From Endomychus coccineus (Eukaryota; Arthropoda; Insecta; Coleoptera; Endomychidae), in NCBI GenBank assembly GCA_958510875.1, contig OY294068.1:15911282-15975281 (forward strand): DNA of 64,000 bases. The letters run 5' to 3'. The notes beneath the pieces are model-generated. The model did not search any database. It was given only the letters and a program-made list of their open reading frames with translations, and was not told the DNA's origin. Of the stretch, positions 46,521 to 57,885 are shown one piece after another. The first letter of the stretch is position 1. Each line of letters begins with the position of its first letter. The position numbers and the translations under genes were made by a program.

Positions 46521-48690
46521 TACAGGATGTTCCATCTCAGACGAGCCACCCCGTATATTTCTTATCCCATAGTGAGTGGAAAAATCTCCCGAAACACATC
46601 GAATGATTTTGTTTGGGGGACATCTTTTGACGTATATTTGAGGCTTGAATGAGCAACCCCCTAATAGGGGCCGCTTCAACCTCTCAAAATTGAATAGGGG
46701 ATAGGGGTTGAGTGATACGTCATTTGAAAGGTCTTGGAAGCCTCTTTACAACGGTGTATGAAAAACGTAAATTTGATGGACCGTTTTCGCCAAAAACTAA
46801 TTTTGTTGCTCGAATGCGCCACCTTGAATATTTTGGTTATTTGTACAATGTACAAGCTCATTTTTATTAAGTCTTTTTTACTTAAACAATCTTCAAAAAA
46901 ACACATCCGTAAAAAAATTGAATTGTGTTGTCATGCTTACAATGAAAAAAATTAAATCTGCGTGTTTAAATCAAACGTTCAAATTGTCCTCCATTGACTT
47001 CCATACAATAATACATTCTCTCGAACTAATAAATAAATAAACAGCAAAACATTTCCTTATGTTGCCTTCAGTTTTTGTTCTTAGAAGGTGTTTATGTGGT
47101 TTTAACATTTCTTCGATCATTTCATGATTTTAATCAATCTGTTGAGTTACTACTTTGCTGATTTGTTTAAAATTTTAAAAAATATGGTGTACACATTGCA
47201 AGAACGTGTTGAGCTGGTTAGCCTTTATTACCAAAATCAAAATTATGCCCGAGCGGCTGCAAGGATATTTAACGAAAACCATCCTGAACGTAGCGTTCGC
47301 CATAAGTACGTTATGGAATTGATTTCAAAATTTGTGGAGACGGGTTCAGTAATGGATAAAAAAAGGGCACCCATTGGAATTGTTAGCAGCTGTGGTGGTA
47401 TTGGGACATGTCCAACTTATGCCAAACACGCAATCTGTACGACAACTTTCTGCAGCTTCCGGTATTAGCCAAGCTGACGTTTCCAGAATTTTAGAATTTT
47501 ACATAAATACAAGTTCCATCCGTACAAAACTAAATTAATTCAGGAATTAAATGATGATGATTGGGATCGAAGGCAAGAGTTTTGCGAAATTATGGTCGAG
47601 CGTATCAACAATAACCCAAATTTCTTGTACAACGTTTGCTTTTCTGACGAATGCACTTTTTACTTAATGGAGAGGTTAACCGGCATAACTGTAGAATTTG
47701 GAGCGTTACAAATCCTCATGTATTTCGAGAAGCTCACACTCAACATCGGGAAAAGCTAAACGTTTGGGTAGGAATTTTGGGAGACCACCTAATTGGACCT
47801 CTGTTTATTCCTGGTAATTTAAATGGCGAAATTTATCTTGAAATGTTGGAAAATGCGATTGATCCGTTAATAACTGAACGATCCTCTACTACTTGAACAA
47901 CAATTGCATTTCCAACAAGACGGAGCTCCTCCTCACTACGTCGCACCAGTTCGCCAATACCTCAATTTGCAATACCCCGGTCGTTGGATTGGAAGAAGAG
48001 GTCCTATGGAGTGGCCTGCCCGTTCTCCTGACCTGAACCCTCTGGACTTCTTCTTGTGGGGACATCTTAAGTCCAAGATTTTTGTGGCTCAGCCTGAAAA
48101 TTTGGACGAACTACGCCAACGAATTGTGAATGAATGTCATCAAATAACTCCAATTATGCTGAACCATGTTAGAGACGGTTTTCAGTCAAGATTGTATAAT
48201 TGTATGGAAGTCAATGGAGGACAATTTGAACATTTGATTTAAACACGCAGATTTAATTTTTTTCATTGTAAGCATGACAACACAATTCATTTTTTTTCGA
48301 ATGTGATTTTTTGAAGATTGTTTAAGTTTGTAAATAAGGCTTAATAAAAATGAGCTTGTACATTGTACAAATAACCAAAATATTCAAGGTGGCGCATTCG
48401 AGTAACAAAATTAATTTTTGGCGAAAACGTCCATCAAATTTACGTTTTTCATACACCGTTGTAAAGAGGCTTCCAAGACCTTTCAAATGACATATCACTC
48501 AACCCCTTTCCCCTATTCAATTTTGAGGGGTTGAAGCGCCCCCTACTAGGGGGTTGCTCGTTCAAGCCTCAAATATACGTCAAAAGATGTCCCCCAAACA
48601 AAATCATTCGACGTGTTTCGGGAGATTTTTCCACTCACTATGGGATAAGAAATATACGGGGTGCCTCGTCTGAGATGGAACACCCTGTTA
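46521..48690 (+). mobile_element. Mariner-like element with about 490-bp inverted repeats
   Basis: 46521-47009 and 48199-48690 are inverted copies of each other, from ACAGGATGTTCCATCTCAG at the left end to CTGAGATGGAACACCCTGT at the right. Such long terminal repeats are unusual for mariner-like elements. The repeat includes the last codons of the transposase (MEVNGGQFEHLI), so the left end seems to be an inverted duplicate of the right end. TA lies at both edges. Confidence 0.85.
47184..48242 (+). pseudogene. Mariner-like transposase, frameshifted
   Basis: Starts MVYTLQERVELVSLYYQNQ and continues through a DUF4817-like HTH. After a frameshift near 47370 come a second HTH region, NVCFSDECTFYLNGEVNRHN (first Asp) and NVWVGILGDHLIGPLF; after another shift near 47890, LHFQQDGAPPHY (second Asp) and WPARSPDLNPLDFFLWG (third Asp). 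Thirty-six residues separate the last two Asp by my count, as in the element at 28.3 kb. All three catalytic residues survive, but at least two frameshifts inactivate it. Confidence 0.85.
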
Positions 48691-48939
48691 CAGTGAAGTA
48701 CAATAAGTTACAAGACACATTATTATAGGTATGTTCATTGGAATAATAATGAATACTAGTGCCATCGGCCATTAACAACTTTTTAATTGTTAGACTTTTT
48801 AGCAAATCTACAGCTTAGCTCCTTTTAAACGATACTTCAACCACCACCCTACCCTCCGTTCTTTTCTCTATCGAACTCCTGACACCCTTGTACACTACGT
48901 TATTAATATAATAATAACTTCTAGTCTTAAAAAAAAAAC

Positions 48940-49400
48940 TAGCTCTGGCTATGATGAAATCAATTTTAAAGGAGACAATTATGAATATAGTGAGTTCATT
49001 ATGCTACATTTTGAACAGTTCTTTCAGATGTGGAGTTTTTCCTCACTCTCTGAAAACCGCGGTGATAATACCACTCAACAAAAAAAATGATCCAGAAGAT
49101 CTAGGGAACTACCAACCAATCAGTCTGCTTTCTTCATTCTTAAAATTGTATGAGAATTTACTATGCAATAGATTGATGGATTTTTTCACAAAATACAAGA
49201 TTTTCAATGACTGTCAATTATAACATCCTTGGAAAATAAAGAAATCCCATGCGAACTTTTTCTTGATCTCTCCAAGGGTTTTGACACGAATTATTATAAA
49301 ATGCTTCTTGCAAAACTTACAAATGGGAGTTCCCCAAGGTAGCGTAATTGGCCCATTTTTGCTCTCAATCTATACTAATATACAGTATCGGAAAGTATTT
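48940..49400 (+). pseudogene. LINE reverse-transcriptase fragment
   Basis: The + strand reads VVFP-like FRCGVFPHSLKTAVIIPLNK, GNYQPISLLSSFLKLYENLL, then in other frames ELFLDLSKGFDT and GVPQGSVIGPFLLSIYTN. These are fingers and palm motifs of a non-LTR retrotransposon RT. Stops, shifts and a deletion between the last two blocks make it a pseudogene, and the YADD region is absent. Confidence 0.8.
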
Positions 49401-49599
49401 ATCTTGGGTATGGTGGTTTTATGTAAATTTTCTCTTGTCTGCTTCAAGTGGTGAGAAGTGGAGGTGGGGGAGTCTTTTTCGAAATATCATGACGTGACTG
49501 TTCTCTTGTTCTGAAGGTCAAGTGTACAACATTTTATCAATATTCTGTAATTATCTGTTTTGAGGGTGAGAAATTGCGATGAGGTAGATGAGCTTACGA

Positions 49600-50150
49600 A
49601 ACGTACTTCTTATCGCGGTTGAACATCGCCAAACACTCCTTTGAAGTTGTCACATGGTCGAAGATAGTTTTCTTGTATTCTAAAATGTATGCAAAATGTT
49701 TCGTACACGTTCGGTTGAGATGCCCATAGTCTCAGCAATCTCGTGCACTTTAACAAGCCGATCGTCCAATATCATACCATGACTTTTATCGACGATTTCT
49801 GTCGTTGTAACCTCATTTGGACGACCAGAACGTTCTGCTTCCTTTGTGGTCATACTAACAAAGAAAATCAGGAAACCACTTGTGAATCGTTCCAATCGAT
49901 GGTGAAGAGTTCCCCATAATTTTTAGCGATGCTTTGGTTTGCATAACGTTTTTTCCACGCAAGAAACAACGTTTAATCAAGACGCAAAATTCACTTTTTT
50001 CCATGTTTACAAAAATCTTCAAGGTTGCTTGCTTTCGATGGGTGTCAAAACAGAACTGAATGCCATCAAACATTACAAATGTCACACGGGATTTTCGATT
50101 GTGGCGCCATCTGTTTTATTTTTCAGAGACTGTTTACATCGTCCTCGCAT
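49600..50150 (-). pseudogene. Mariner transposase N-terminal fragment
   Basis: The - strand has MEKSEFCVLIKRCFLRGKNV and a related HTH start, then AERSGRPNEVTTTEIVDKSH and ISTERVRNILHTF in another frame. It matches the mariner at 55.6-56.7 kb (for example AACATCGCCAAACACTCCTT in both) but stops before the catalytic domain. The outer repeat near 50140 is degenerate. Confidence 0.75.
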
Positions 50151-51732
50151 ACATAGCTAGTAATACCTTTGGAAGTTTTAAGTACCATGGGCCACCTGAA
50201 GAACTGTGACAGTGTATTAATCAGTTCATATGTGATATTCTTATCTAGTCTGCAGTTCCAAAATGCTCCTTCAACATGTTTGGCTAGTAAAATTCCCCCC
50301 TCAAAAAGAATTTCACGAAATTCTCATCACATTCTTATGACATTTTTCAGAGATTTCCACAAAAACTTTCATCTGATTTTATGGGTACACCAAACTTATA
50401 GGGTAGTTTGCTTCTCGTGTGAACTCATTTGTAGTTACCCACCTCACCAAGGTGAGTTATGGGTTAATTTTGATAAATAAAAAGTACCTACCCAACAAAT
50501 ATTTATTTGGTTCATACTAAGATGAATTCACGATGAGTATAGTTATATTATTGTGCTTGTATCAAATGACAATGATCTACAAATATAGAATTGGCTCCAT
50601 CAAAACAAGACAATGTGTTTGTTTATTATTGAATCAAAGTATCTAGTAAAGTTCACATATACAAATTTTTATATAACATTCGTTGAATTTTAACGATGTA
50701 ATTAGAAACCTTTCTAAACATAACACACTGAAATAACAAAGAAGACGCCATGTACATAAGTGGTAATTACGATTGGGGGATAATGTAATATTTCATCATC
50801 ATCATCATCACTAGAGGGGAGTGGGATTATCCCCCAAATGCACTTAGGCCACATAGTTGGGCCCATTGTGCCAGTGGCGGCTCCTCGAAGGAGGCTAAGG
50901 AGGCTCAGCCTCCTCACCAATTTATCTTAATGATCATTCTCCATTTTATTTCCTGTTTCTCTGATAATTTTTAAGATTGTACAATTAATTCCCCGTTCTC
51001 AGTAGTTATTTTTAATCTGGCAACAGTGCCCTGAGGCTAGACTCTCTATATATCTCAAACGCTGAGCATGTGTTGTTCAACGCAGTTGCCGTTTTTCCGA
51101 CCAGTTCGAACTCCAACTGAGAGAATCAGCGAAAATGGCAACACACTCTGGAGGCTAGCCTGCGGCAGCCGCTCGCAATCTATGAAATACGACACGTGCG
51201 TTCTGCCGACTGCTGAGTAGGTCAGTCAGTGCTTGTTTATGTGTTGTCACGCCACGCGAAGTAAGGTTAGATTGTTGTCTGTTGTAAATTTAAAATGAGT
51301 GATAGTGAGTTAGTTGCTGCCTTTTAGAAAATCTATTTAGTGAATTAACATATGATAAAAGTGTTTCTTTTAAATAAACGGCCTTTACCGGATGTGAAAG
51401 GATTAGTAATGTCAGGTTACTATCAAAATCGATCATTGTTAATACTAATAGTAGTATTGACAAGACGAAGTTTTAAAAAAAATCATTGATTTCCCTGTAA
51501 TGCTCCATTCGATGAAATTTTACATCACGTGCAGTATTTACCATCCATAAAAATAAAGACAAATTAATTGAAACATTTGATTTATATTAGTGATGACTTT
51601 TCGACAGATCAGGTTTCATTAAATGCTGCTGTTGGTTTAAAATCTTAATAAGATTCTTGACCCACGTATGAATTAATACACAATTCTCGGGAAATAGGTC
51701 ACATTAACACATATATTTTTATTTTTACCCTC

Positions 51733-51774
51733 GTCTTTACGTACGTTTCGGTCTCACGACCATCATCAGAAGAC
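51733..51774 (-). ncRNA. Hammerhead-ribozyme-like motif, left arm
   Basis: Exact reverse complement of the motif at 52171-52212: GTCTT, CTGATGA, T, GGTC-GTGA-GACC hairpin, GAAA, ACG-TA-CGT hairpin, A, AAGAC. See the right-arm entry for the reading of the fold. Confidence 0.55.
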
Positions 51775-52170
51775 TTATTAATACAATAACCTGATTACTT
51801 AGAAATACTGTAATAACACAAAGCGTCCTTATCGCACAAATTTCGTTTAAATGCCAACGTCGCGAAACGAACGGAGACATGAAATCGGAACTATAACACA
51901 GCAATGTTGCAGCGTAAAAATTAAAAATCCACTATTAAGTCTTTCTTTGTCTGTTAGTCTCTCGCAGACATTTATGAAATGTGTTCGTATTTATTGATGA
52001 TTCTACTTAATAGTGGATTTTTAATTTTTACGCTGCAACATTGCTGTGTTATAGTTCCGATTTCATGTCTCCGTTCGTTTCGCGACGTTGGCATTTAAAC
52101 GAAATTTGTGCGATAAGGACGCTTTGTGTTATTACAGTATTTCTAAGTAATCAGGTTATTGTATTAATAA

Positions 52171-52212
52171 GTCTTCTGATGATGGTCGTGAGACCGAAAC
52201 GTACGTAAAGAC
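52171..52212 (+). ncRNA. Hammerhead-ribozyme-like motif, right arm
   Basis: Read as RNA: GUCUU (stem I), CUGAUGA (52176-52182), one extra U, GGUC-GUGA-GACC (stem II with a GNRA loop), GAAA (52196-52199), stem III ACG-UA-CGU, cleavage triplet GUA ending at 52207, then AAGAC pairing with GUCUU. This is the layout of a type I hammerhead with a minimal stem III. The extra U before stem II departs from the consensus and could lower activity. Penelope-like elements are known to encode short-stem hammerheads. No activity evidence exists here. Confidence 0.6.
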
Positions 52213-52234
52213 GAGGGTAAAAATAAAAATATAT

Positions 52235-53068
52235 GTGTTAAAATCTTATTTAGAAAATGAAGAATTTTTGTTTTTTCTTGATTCTTTTAAATTAATATTT
52301 GAACAAACTGATCTTATTTTTCAAATTTTACAACATAAATTCACTGATATAATTTATTCAAGAGATCGTTTGAAATATCTCATTGGAAAAATTTCAAGTT
52401 TCCATAATACAGAATTTCATTTTAATATTTTATTTGAGAATTTTTCAACTGATGAGGCTCCTCCCGCGAAAAGGAGGAAAACGTATAATTTGGTAGACAA
52501 GAAACTACATTATAAACAACTTTTTTATGAAATTTTAGATACTATTAAAGGTCAAATTGAGATTCGATTTTCCGATTTACATGAATTGAAGTTTTTTGAC
52601 TTGACGAATAGAAGATTTTTCGAATCTTTATCAAAAGAGTTCCCCAATACACTTTAAGATAACTTAGTTCTAAAATATAAATTTTTTGATAAAATAGCAC
52701 GGCACAATGAATTATGCGTTATATACTCGGATAAAGATATTTTAGGCCAGTAGGACAGTCACGCCGATATGATAAAATATAATGATTTGCAACAAGTTTT
52801 ACCTCAGTTTTATAAACTACTTTGTTTGACAGTCACCATTTCTGTCACGTCGGCATCGGTGGAGAGATCATTTTCTACTCTCAAACTAATTAAAACTTAC
52901 ATGCCAAATACAATGGGCCAAAATCGTTTATACAATGTTAGTTTAATATCTATTGAAAAAGATTTACTTAAACACTTAAAACAAAATGATACATTTTGTG
53001 ATAATATTATTGATCATTTTTCGCAAACTAAAGACCGTAGAATTCCGTTAATATATAAAAAAAGTTGA
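52235..53068 (+). pseudogene. hAT transposase, C-terminal half
   Basis: Two open blocks in the same element: 52235-52657 (LKSYLENEEFLFFLDSFKLI ... PPAKRRKTYNLVDKKLHYKQ) and 52769-53068, which has the hAT dimerisation motif VTSASVERSFSTLKLIKTYM followed by NTMGQNRLYNVSLISIEKDL. A short non-open gap separates them. The part upstream of the foldback (about 51300-51650) is badly decayed, but its last codons (DQVSLNAAVGLKS) run into the target duplication. Confidence 0.85.
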
Positions 53069-54419
53069 TAAAATTAATAAAAAAAAACAAAATATGAAAA
53101 ATTCCAAAAAAAAGAAAAAATATTAAAAATCCAAAAAAAATAAAAGACAAAAAACGAACAAAAAAATTGTTTGCCAAGAGAAACTCCATACCTCCACGTT
53201 GGTTCTTGCTGGGTAACAATTAATTTTGTCACTGAAGTAGCTGGTACGGTCGCTGTGCAAAGGTTAAAAGGCTGTGAATAGAGTATATTTTTACAAAAAC
53301 GTTTTATGTCCAGCCTCCTCTCTCAAAAATTCGCGAGCCGCCACTGCATTGTGCGCCCCTTGGTCAGAAGTTTATTCTATTCTAGCAGGTTTGTGGCCCG
53401 CCAGAAACCCAGAATATTGCCTGTGCTGGCTTCCATAAGTTCTTATGGGAGTCGTTTTGATTCTCCAGTGTTGGTGCCTGGGGGATGCTTATGCTGGGCA
53501 TTCCAACAGGATGTGAGAGGCAGTTTCTTCCGCCTCTCTGCATTTTCTACACATTGGGCGGGCAGTGTGCCCAGCTTGCGTTTCCTTGTAAACAGAACAA
53601 TTTCCTTTTTGTCAGGATTTACCCTCAGCCCCTCCGTGCGGCACCATCCATCCACTATGCTGAGCAGCGTGTTTTGCAGCTCGCACAGCGTACCCAAGTT
53701 CCACCAGCCAAGTCAGCGGCATAGACTTGGGTATAAAACCCAGCCTCTTTCAGTTCCTCCAAGAGTTCATCGTCTACAAGGCACCACAGAAGCGGAGATA
53801 TGATACCCCCTGGGGACAGCCTTTTGTAGCGGTAGTTTGTACAAAGCATCCATTTTGCGCCTTTATCGCACGCGTAGAAAGCATGGCTTCAATCCACCGG
53901 ACCAATGTTGGACTGACTCCAAGCTTCTCCGCGGCTGAGCAGATAGACTCGATGGACGTGTTATCAAATGCCCCTTCGATGTCCATAAATACCCCCAGGG
54001 CGTGTTCCTCACGGGCCATAGCACCATATATTCTTGTGACTAGATGATGCAAGGCTGTTTTAGTCGAGGGGGCAGTCTGGTAGGTGTGTTGTGACAGTGT
54101 GAGGGATGCGCCTTCGTGGGCCATCTGTTAAGTGTCTCTCAATCAGTCTCTCCATTGCCTTTAATAGGAATGAGGTTAGACTAATAGGGCGGAATGCCTT
54201 AGCTTGGGTATAATCAGTTCTACCCGCCTTTGGGATGAACACGACTTTCACTGCCCTCCATAGCTTTGGAATAAAGCCAGTGACTATGCAAAATCGGAAG
54301 ATTTTCACCAATGATGATGATTTCCTCACCCTCTTGTAAGAGAGCCGGGAAGATTCCATCTTCACCTGGTGATTGATCATTGAATATAGGCAATGGTGTG
54401 AATGAGAACCAAATACCAC

Positions 54420-55610
54420 ATCGGAAAAAATAAAGAAATTATCAATTTTTCCATCCTGTTTCGAAGATGAAGGATGAACATTGTCTTGTTTTCGGGTACC
54501 GAGTATGGTCTTCCATCGCCTGCAACACCGAACGAACCCTTTTGTTTATGCTGATAATCAGATTATCGAAATCTGCTTGAGGAATTGCTGCTTATGCATT
54601 ATTAAGAGCCTCAAAAAGTTCTTAAAGCGCTCATGTTCATGTAGAAGTCTTCTTTAGAGCATTTCCCAAGCATGCACAATGGGAATGAGATCGGACGACT
54701 GGTAACATTTTAAATTGATGTTCTTCATGAAGGTTCATGTCATGATGAGTCACAAGTGGGCGTGTAATTCCATGCATAAGATCAAATTGGACAGCAACAG
54801 CTTATGGCGGCTAACTGTTACATCCGTAGGAACTAAAATTATATTGCAAATGATTTAGAAAGAGCGAAATACTGAAAACGTCAAATTATACTCTATGTCA
54901 TGGAAAGTGTACTCGAATTCACATAATGTGTCTTACAACTCTATGTTCTATACTCTAGGAATTATTATATTTCGCTGTTCGCTGAACTGTCAAAATAATT
55001 GAACAATCAACTTTACTTCCATGATATCACAGAGTGTTCATACTCTCTGAATTATTATATTTCACTGTTCGCTAAACTGTCAAAATCAAAACGTGCGAAA
55101 ATCCGGAAATCTGTGATAAAAGTAAAAGAATCAAATAATGCGTCAAATAATATAGGATAACATAATCATCATTAGAGTATATCAATAATATTATTCTTAC
55201 AGGCATTGATAGGTTTATAATACAATAAAAGTAGTGTCTAGAGTTGATTGAAACGTGCCACATTTCGGTCAACCATAGTATCCTAATAGGAAATAGATAC
55301 TTACATTCATACTGATTGAGTAGATATTTCATGATGGATACTCTCACTGATATGAATTGGGCGGAGCAATTTATTATATCTTTTCAATAATAATTAGAGA
55401 CAGCTGGTTTTCGTTCACTTGAGCTTCTTAGTTGAATAGATTTAAATATACGAAAAATCGGGATGGAAATTAAACAAGCGTTGCAAGCATTCCGATTTAT
55501 TTTAAGATGTACTTACACCATAATTATTGACCTATGTCATCATCTGAATTTGAGTTCTCACAATAGATATTTCCCCGAAAAACAGGAATTTCCTTTTGCG
55601 AACTTCCCCC
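54420..55610. other. No gene recognised
   Basis: Contains a local direct repeat, AATTATTATATTTCGCTGTTCGCTGAACTGTC near 54960 and a near copy at 55040 (key blocks GAATTATTATATTTC and GTTCGCT). I see no exon or transposase motif. Possibly LINE 5' sequence too decayed to read. Confidence 0.35.
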
Positions 55611-55613
55611 ATA

Positions 55614-56672
55614 CGAGGGCAAGGTGAGAAATGAAACGAGAAATGATTTATTTGGTCAAAACTAATTTTATTTCTCAACACAATCTCCTGGTAGCCCGAT
55701 ACACTTCATCCAACCTTTTTCTAATTGTTCGACAATAATCGACAGATAAATATTGCAGGGGGGTCAGTTCTAGAGAATATGGTGGATGACGAACCAATGC
55801 GTGGCGCAATTCATGTAGTTTTGCCATTGCGAATGCGGATTTGTACGCCGGTGCGTTGTCCTGGTGAAAGAGCGCTTTTTTATTTGCCAAATGCTAATGC
55901 AGCTCCTTTCGCGTCAAATCGATCCAACAGCTCTGCATAATATACGCCGGTGATAGTTTTGCCCTTTTCAAGGTAATTGATATCGACGATACCGTGTGCA
56001 TCCCAAAAAACTGTAGTCATGACTTTGTTGGCCGATAAGTCCACTTTGGCTTTTTCGGCTTCGATTCACCAGGACAAGTCCGCAGTTTCGATAGTTCTTA
56101 GATCTTTGGTGTGTTGTGATGGATCCATGTTTCGTCCAAGGTTACGAAACGGCACAGAAAGTCCTTCTTATCGTGCTCGAACATCGCCAAACACTCCTTT
56201 GATATTGTCACACGGTCCAGCTGTTGTGATGCCCATAGCCTCAGCAATCTTGTGCATTTTAACTCGCCGATCGTCCAATATCATACCATGGATTTTATCT
56301 ACGATCTCTGGCGTTGTTACCTCAATTGGACGACCAGAACAACGAAACACAACGAAAATCGGTAAACCACTTGTGAATCGTTCAAATCGATGGTGAAGAG
56401 TCCCCCATAATGTTTAGCGCTGCTTTGGTTTGCGTAATGTTTTTTCCCCGCAAGACACAATGTTCAATCAAGATGCGAAACTCACTTTTTTCCATGTTTA
56501 CAAAAATCTTCAAGGTAGCTTTTCGATGGGTGTCAAAATAGAACTGAATGACATATCAGTCTGAAAATTTTAATGCGTTCTAGTTAAAGATGGTACATCA
56601 CAAATGTCACATGGGATTTCCGATTGTGGCGCCATCTGTTTTATTTTTCAGGGACTTTCCACCTTGCCCTCG
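55614..56672 (-). mobile_element. Mariner (SETMAR-like) with both ends, dead transposase
   Basis: Ends CGAGGGCAAGGTG (55614) and CACCTTGCCCTCG (ending 56672) are inverted repeats flanked by TA on both sides; about 1.06 kb. The - strand transposase is scattered over frames: MEKSEFRILIEHC, GKNITQTKAALNIMGDSSPS, RSGRPIEVTTPEIVDK, ILDDRRVKMHKIAEAMGI, and near the C-terminus ALFHQDNAPAYKS (second Asp) and HPPYSLELTP, where the usual SPDLAPSD is altered. Many stops and shifts. Confidence 0.85.
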
Positions 56673-57130
56673 TACTTTTATAGATTGAAGGAAGTAAACA
56701 TTTAGTTCCAAATGTTAAGAAAATATGAGAATTATTTAAAAAATAACTTCGCAGCTCTATCACTGTTATTTCCGAGTTTTGGAAAAATTTCTTAGGTTTT
56801 AATCGTTGTTCAAGTAGTCCCCTGAATTTTCGCCCATTATTTCCGAACACTCCGTTATATACTTTATTCAAAATGCTGTTGGGTTTTCTTTTTATCTTGT
56901 CTTTATTTTCTGTCAACAACAAGCAACTTCGTCAGACTTTGTGTTGAGGGCATTTATTTATTGTTGAATTTTCACTTACATTTAATCGAGTATGAGGTCG
57001 TGAATTTTTATTGTAGATGCTCATAAAATAACTTCATTGCATACCAGCAAGTTGGAAACCAAGATATTGAGATAACATAATAGCCGCCAGAGTAAAATTG
57101 GCAAATATTATTCAATAACGTAACAATTAT

Positions 57131-57885
57131 TTGAAATGGGGATCTGATATTCTGGCAGAGTTTAAAACAACCAAGACTCAAGCTTGTTTCTTCTCCAGGA
57201 AGACGGATCCCACAAAAACTAATATGATGATGTCACGTACAACTATTCCTATGAAGACCTCCATATCCATGCTCGGGACCACCACCAACAGCACTCTCTC
57301 ATGGGATGATGATGTGAAGTCCATTGCGAAAACCGCTTCACAAAAATTTGGTTTTCTATTTCGTGCCAAGAGCTACTTTACATCCCATCAGCTCCTCATA
57401 ATCTACAAAGCACAACTTTCACCTGTCCTGGAGTACTGTTAACATATTTGCAGTTCGCCTCTCAAACAATTCGCTGAAGCTTTCGGATTATATCTAGAAG
57501 AGAGGTATTCGTCTGGTGATGACTTTATATTGACCTCTGTAGATTTCTAGAACATCGTAGAAAGGTGGGAGATCTCCCCCTTTTCCATGGTCAGTGTTCA
57601 TCAGAAATCTCGTCTGTTGTTCCACCACGAAAGATTCCAGATAGGCGGAATAGACGAGCTCAAACTAATCACCCCTTCATTTTCAAACTCGAGACTTGCC
57701 TAACTTCTTCCTACCAGACTTCGTTTTTCTATAAAACAGTGTTGTGGAACTCTATACCTAGTGAGGTTTTTCCCTATGTCTATAATCTCCAAACCTTCAA
57801 GAAAAATTCGAATGCCATTTCCTCTCCCAATATTCCATCGCTGGCTGAGACGATGTTATTCGAAGAATACATTCCTCAATGATAT
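57131..57885 (+). pseudogene. LINE 3' coding fragment (RT thumb to C-terminus)
   Basis: First frame: FKTTKTQACFFSRK, SISMLGTTTNSTLSWDDDVK, IAKTASQKFGFLFRAKSYFT and LLIIYKAQLSPVLEYC, typical of the post-palm region of non-LTR RTs. A second frame (57565-57882) has QCSSEISSVVPPRKIPDRRN, FFYKTVLWNSIPSEVFP and VYNLQTFKKN, the usual C-terminal end. At least one frameshift and a stop separate them. Confidence 0.8.

Larger units (their letters stand above)
51648..52236. mobile_element. Foldback with two head-to-head hammerhead-like motifs
   Basis: Arms of about 230 bp (51707-51937 and 52006-52236) are near-identical inverted copies around a 68-bp loop. The left side carries a further 59 bp, shared with the copy at 23.46 kb. 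TTAAAATCTTA occurs at 51637-51647 and again at 52237-52247, an 11-bp duplication of the target in the hAT transposase frame (the codons for LKS appear on both sides). Both arms end in the hammerhead-like unit listed separately. Confidence 0.9.
50872..53346 (+). mobile_element. hAT transposon with intact ends and 8-bp target duplication
   Basis: Perfect 12-bp terminal inverted repeats: CAGTGGCGGCTC at 50872-50883 and GAGCCGCCACTG at 53335-53346. The 8-bp sequence CATTGTGC is duplicated immediately outside (50864-50871 and 53347-53354), the hallmark of hAT insertion. A second pair, AGCCTCCTC, lies just inside each end. The coding part is a decayed hAT transposase, itself split by a foldback. 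Confidence 0.95.
50795..54370 (-). pseudogene. LINE (jockey/R1-like) interrupted by a hAT element
   Basis: Coding blocks lie at 54370-53450 on the - strand in several frames: IPKLWRAVKVVFIPKAGRTD, KAFRPISLTSFLLKAMERLI, FMDIEGAFDN, GCPQGV, then VYAADLAG (the catalytic Y-A-D-D has Ala for the first Asp) and LRVNPDKKEIVLFTRKRKL. Beyond the hAT insertion, 50863-50795 probably continues the 3' end and closes with ATG repeats on the - strand. Frameshifts and the YAAD change show it is dead. Confidence 0.75.

Noticed and set aside
53306..54047. Long + strand ORFs at 53.3-54.0 kb
   Set aside because: Antisense shadows of the LINE reverse transcriptase on the - strand.
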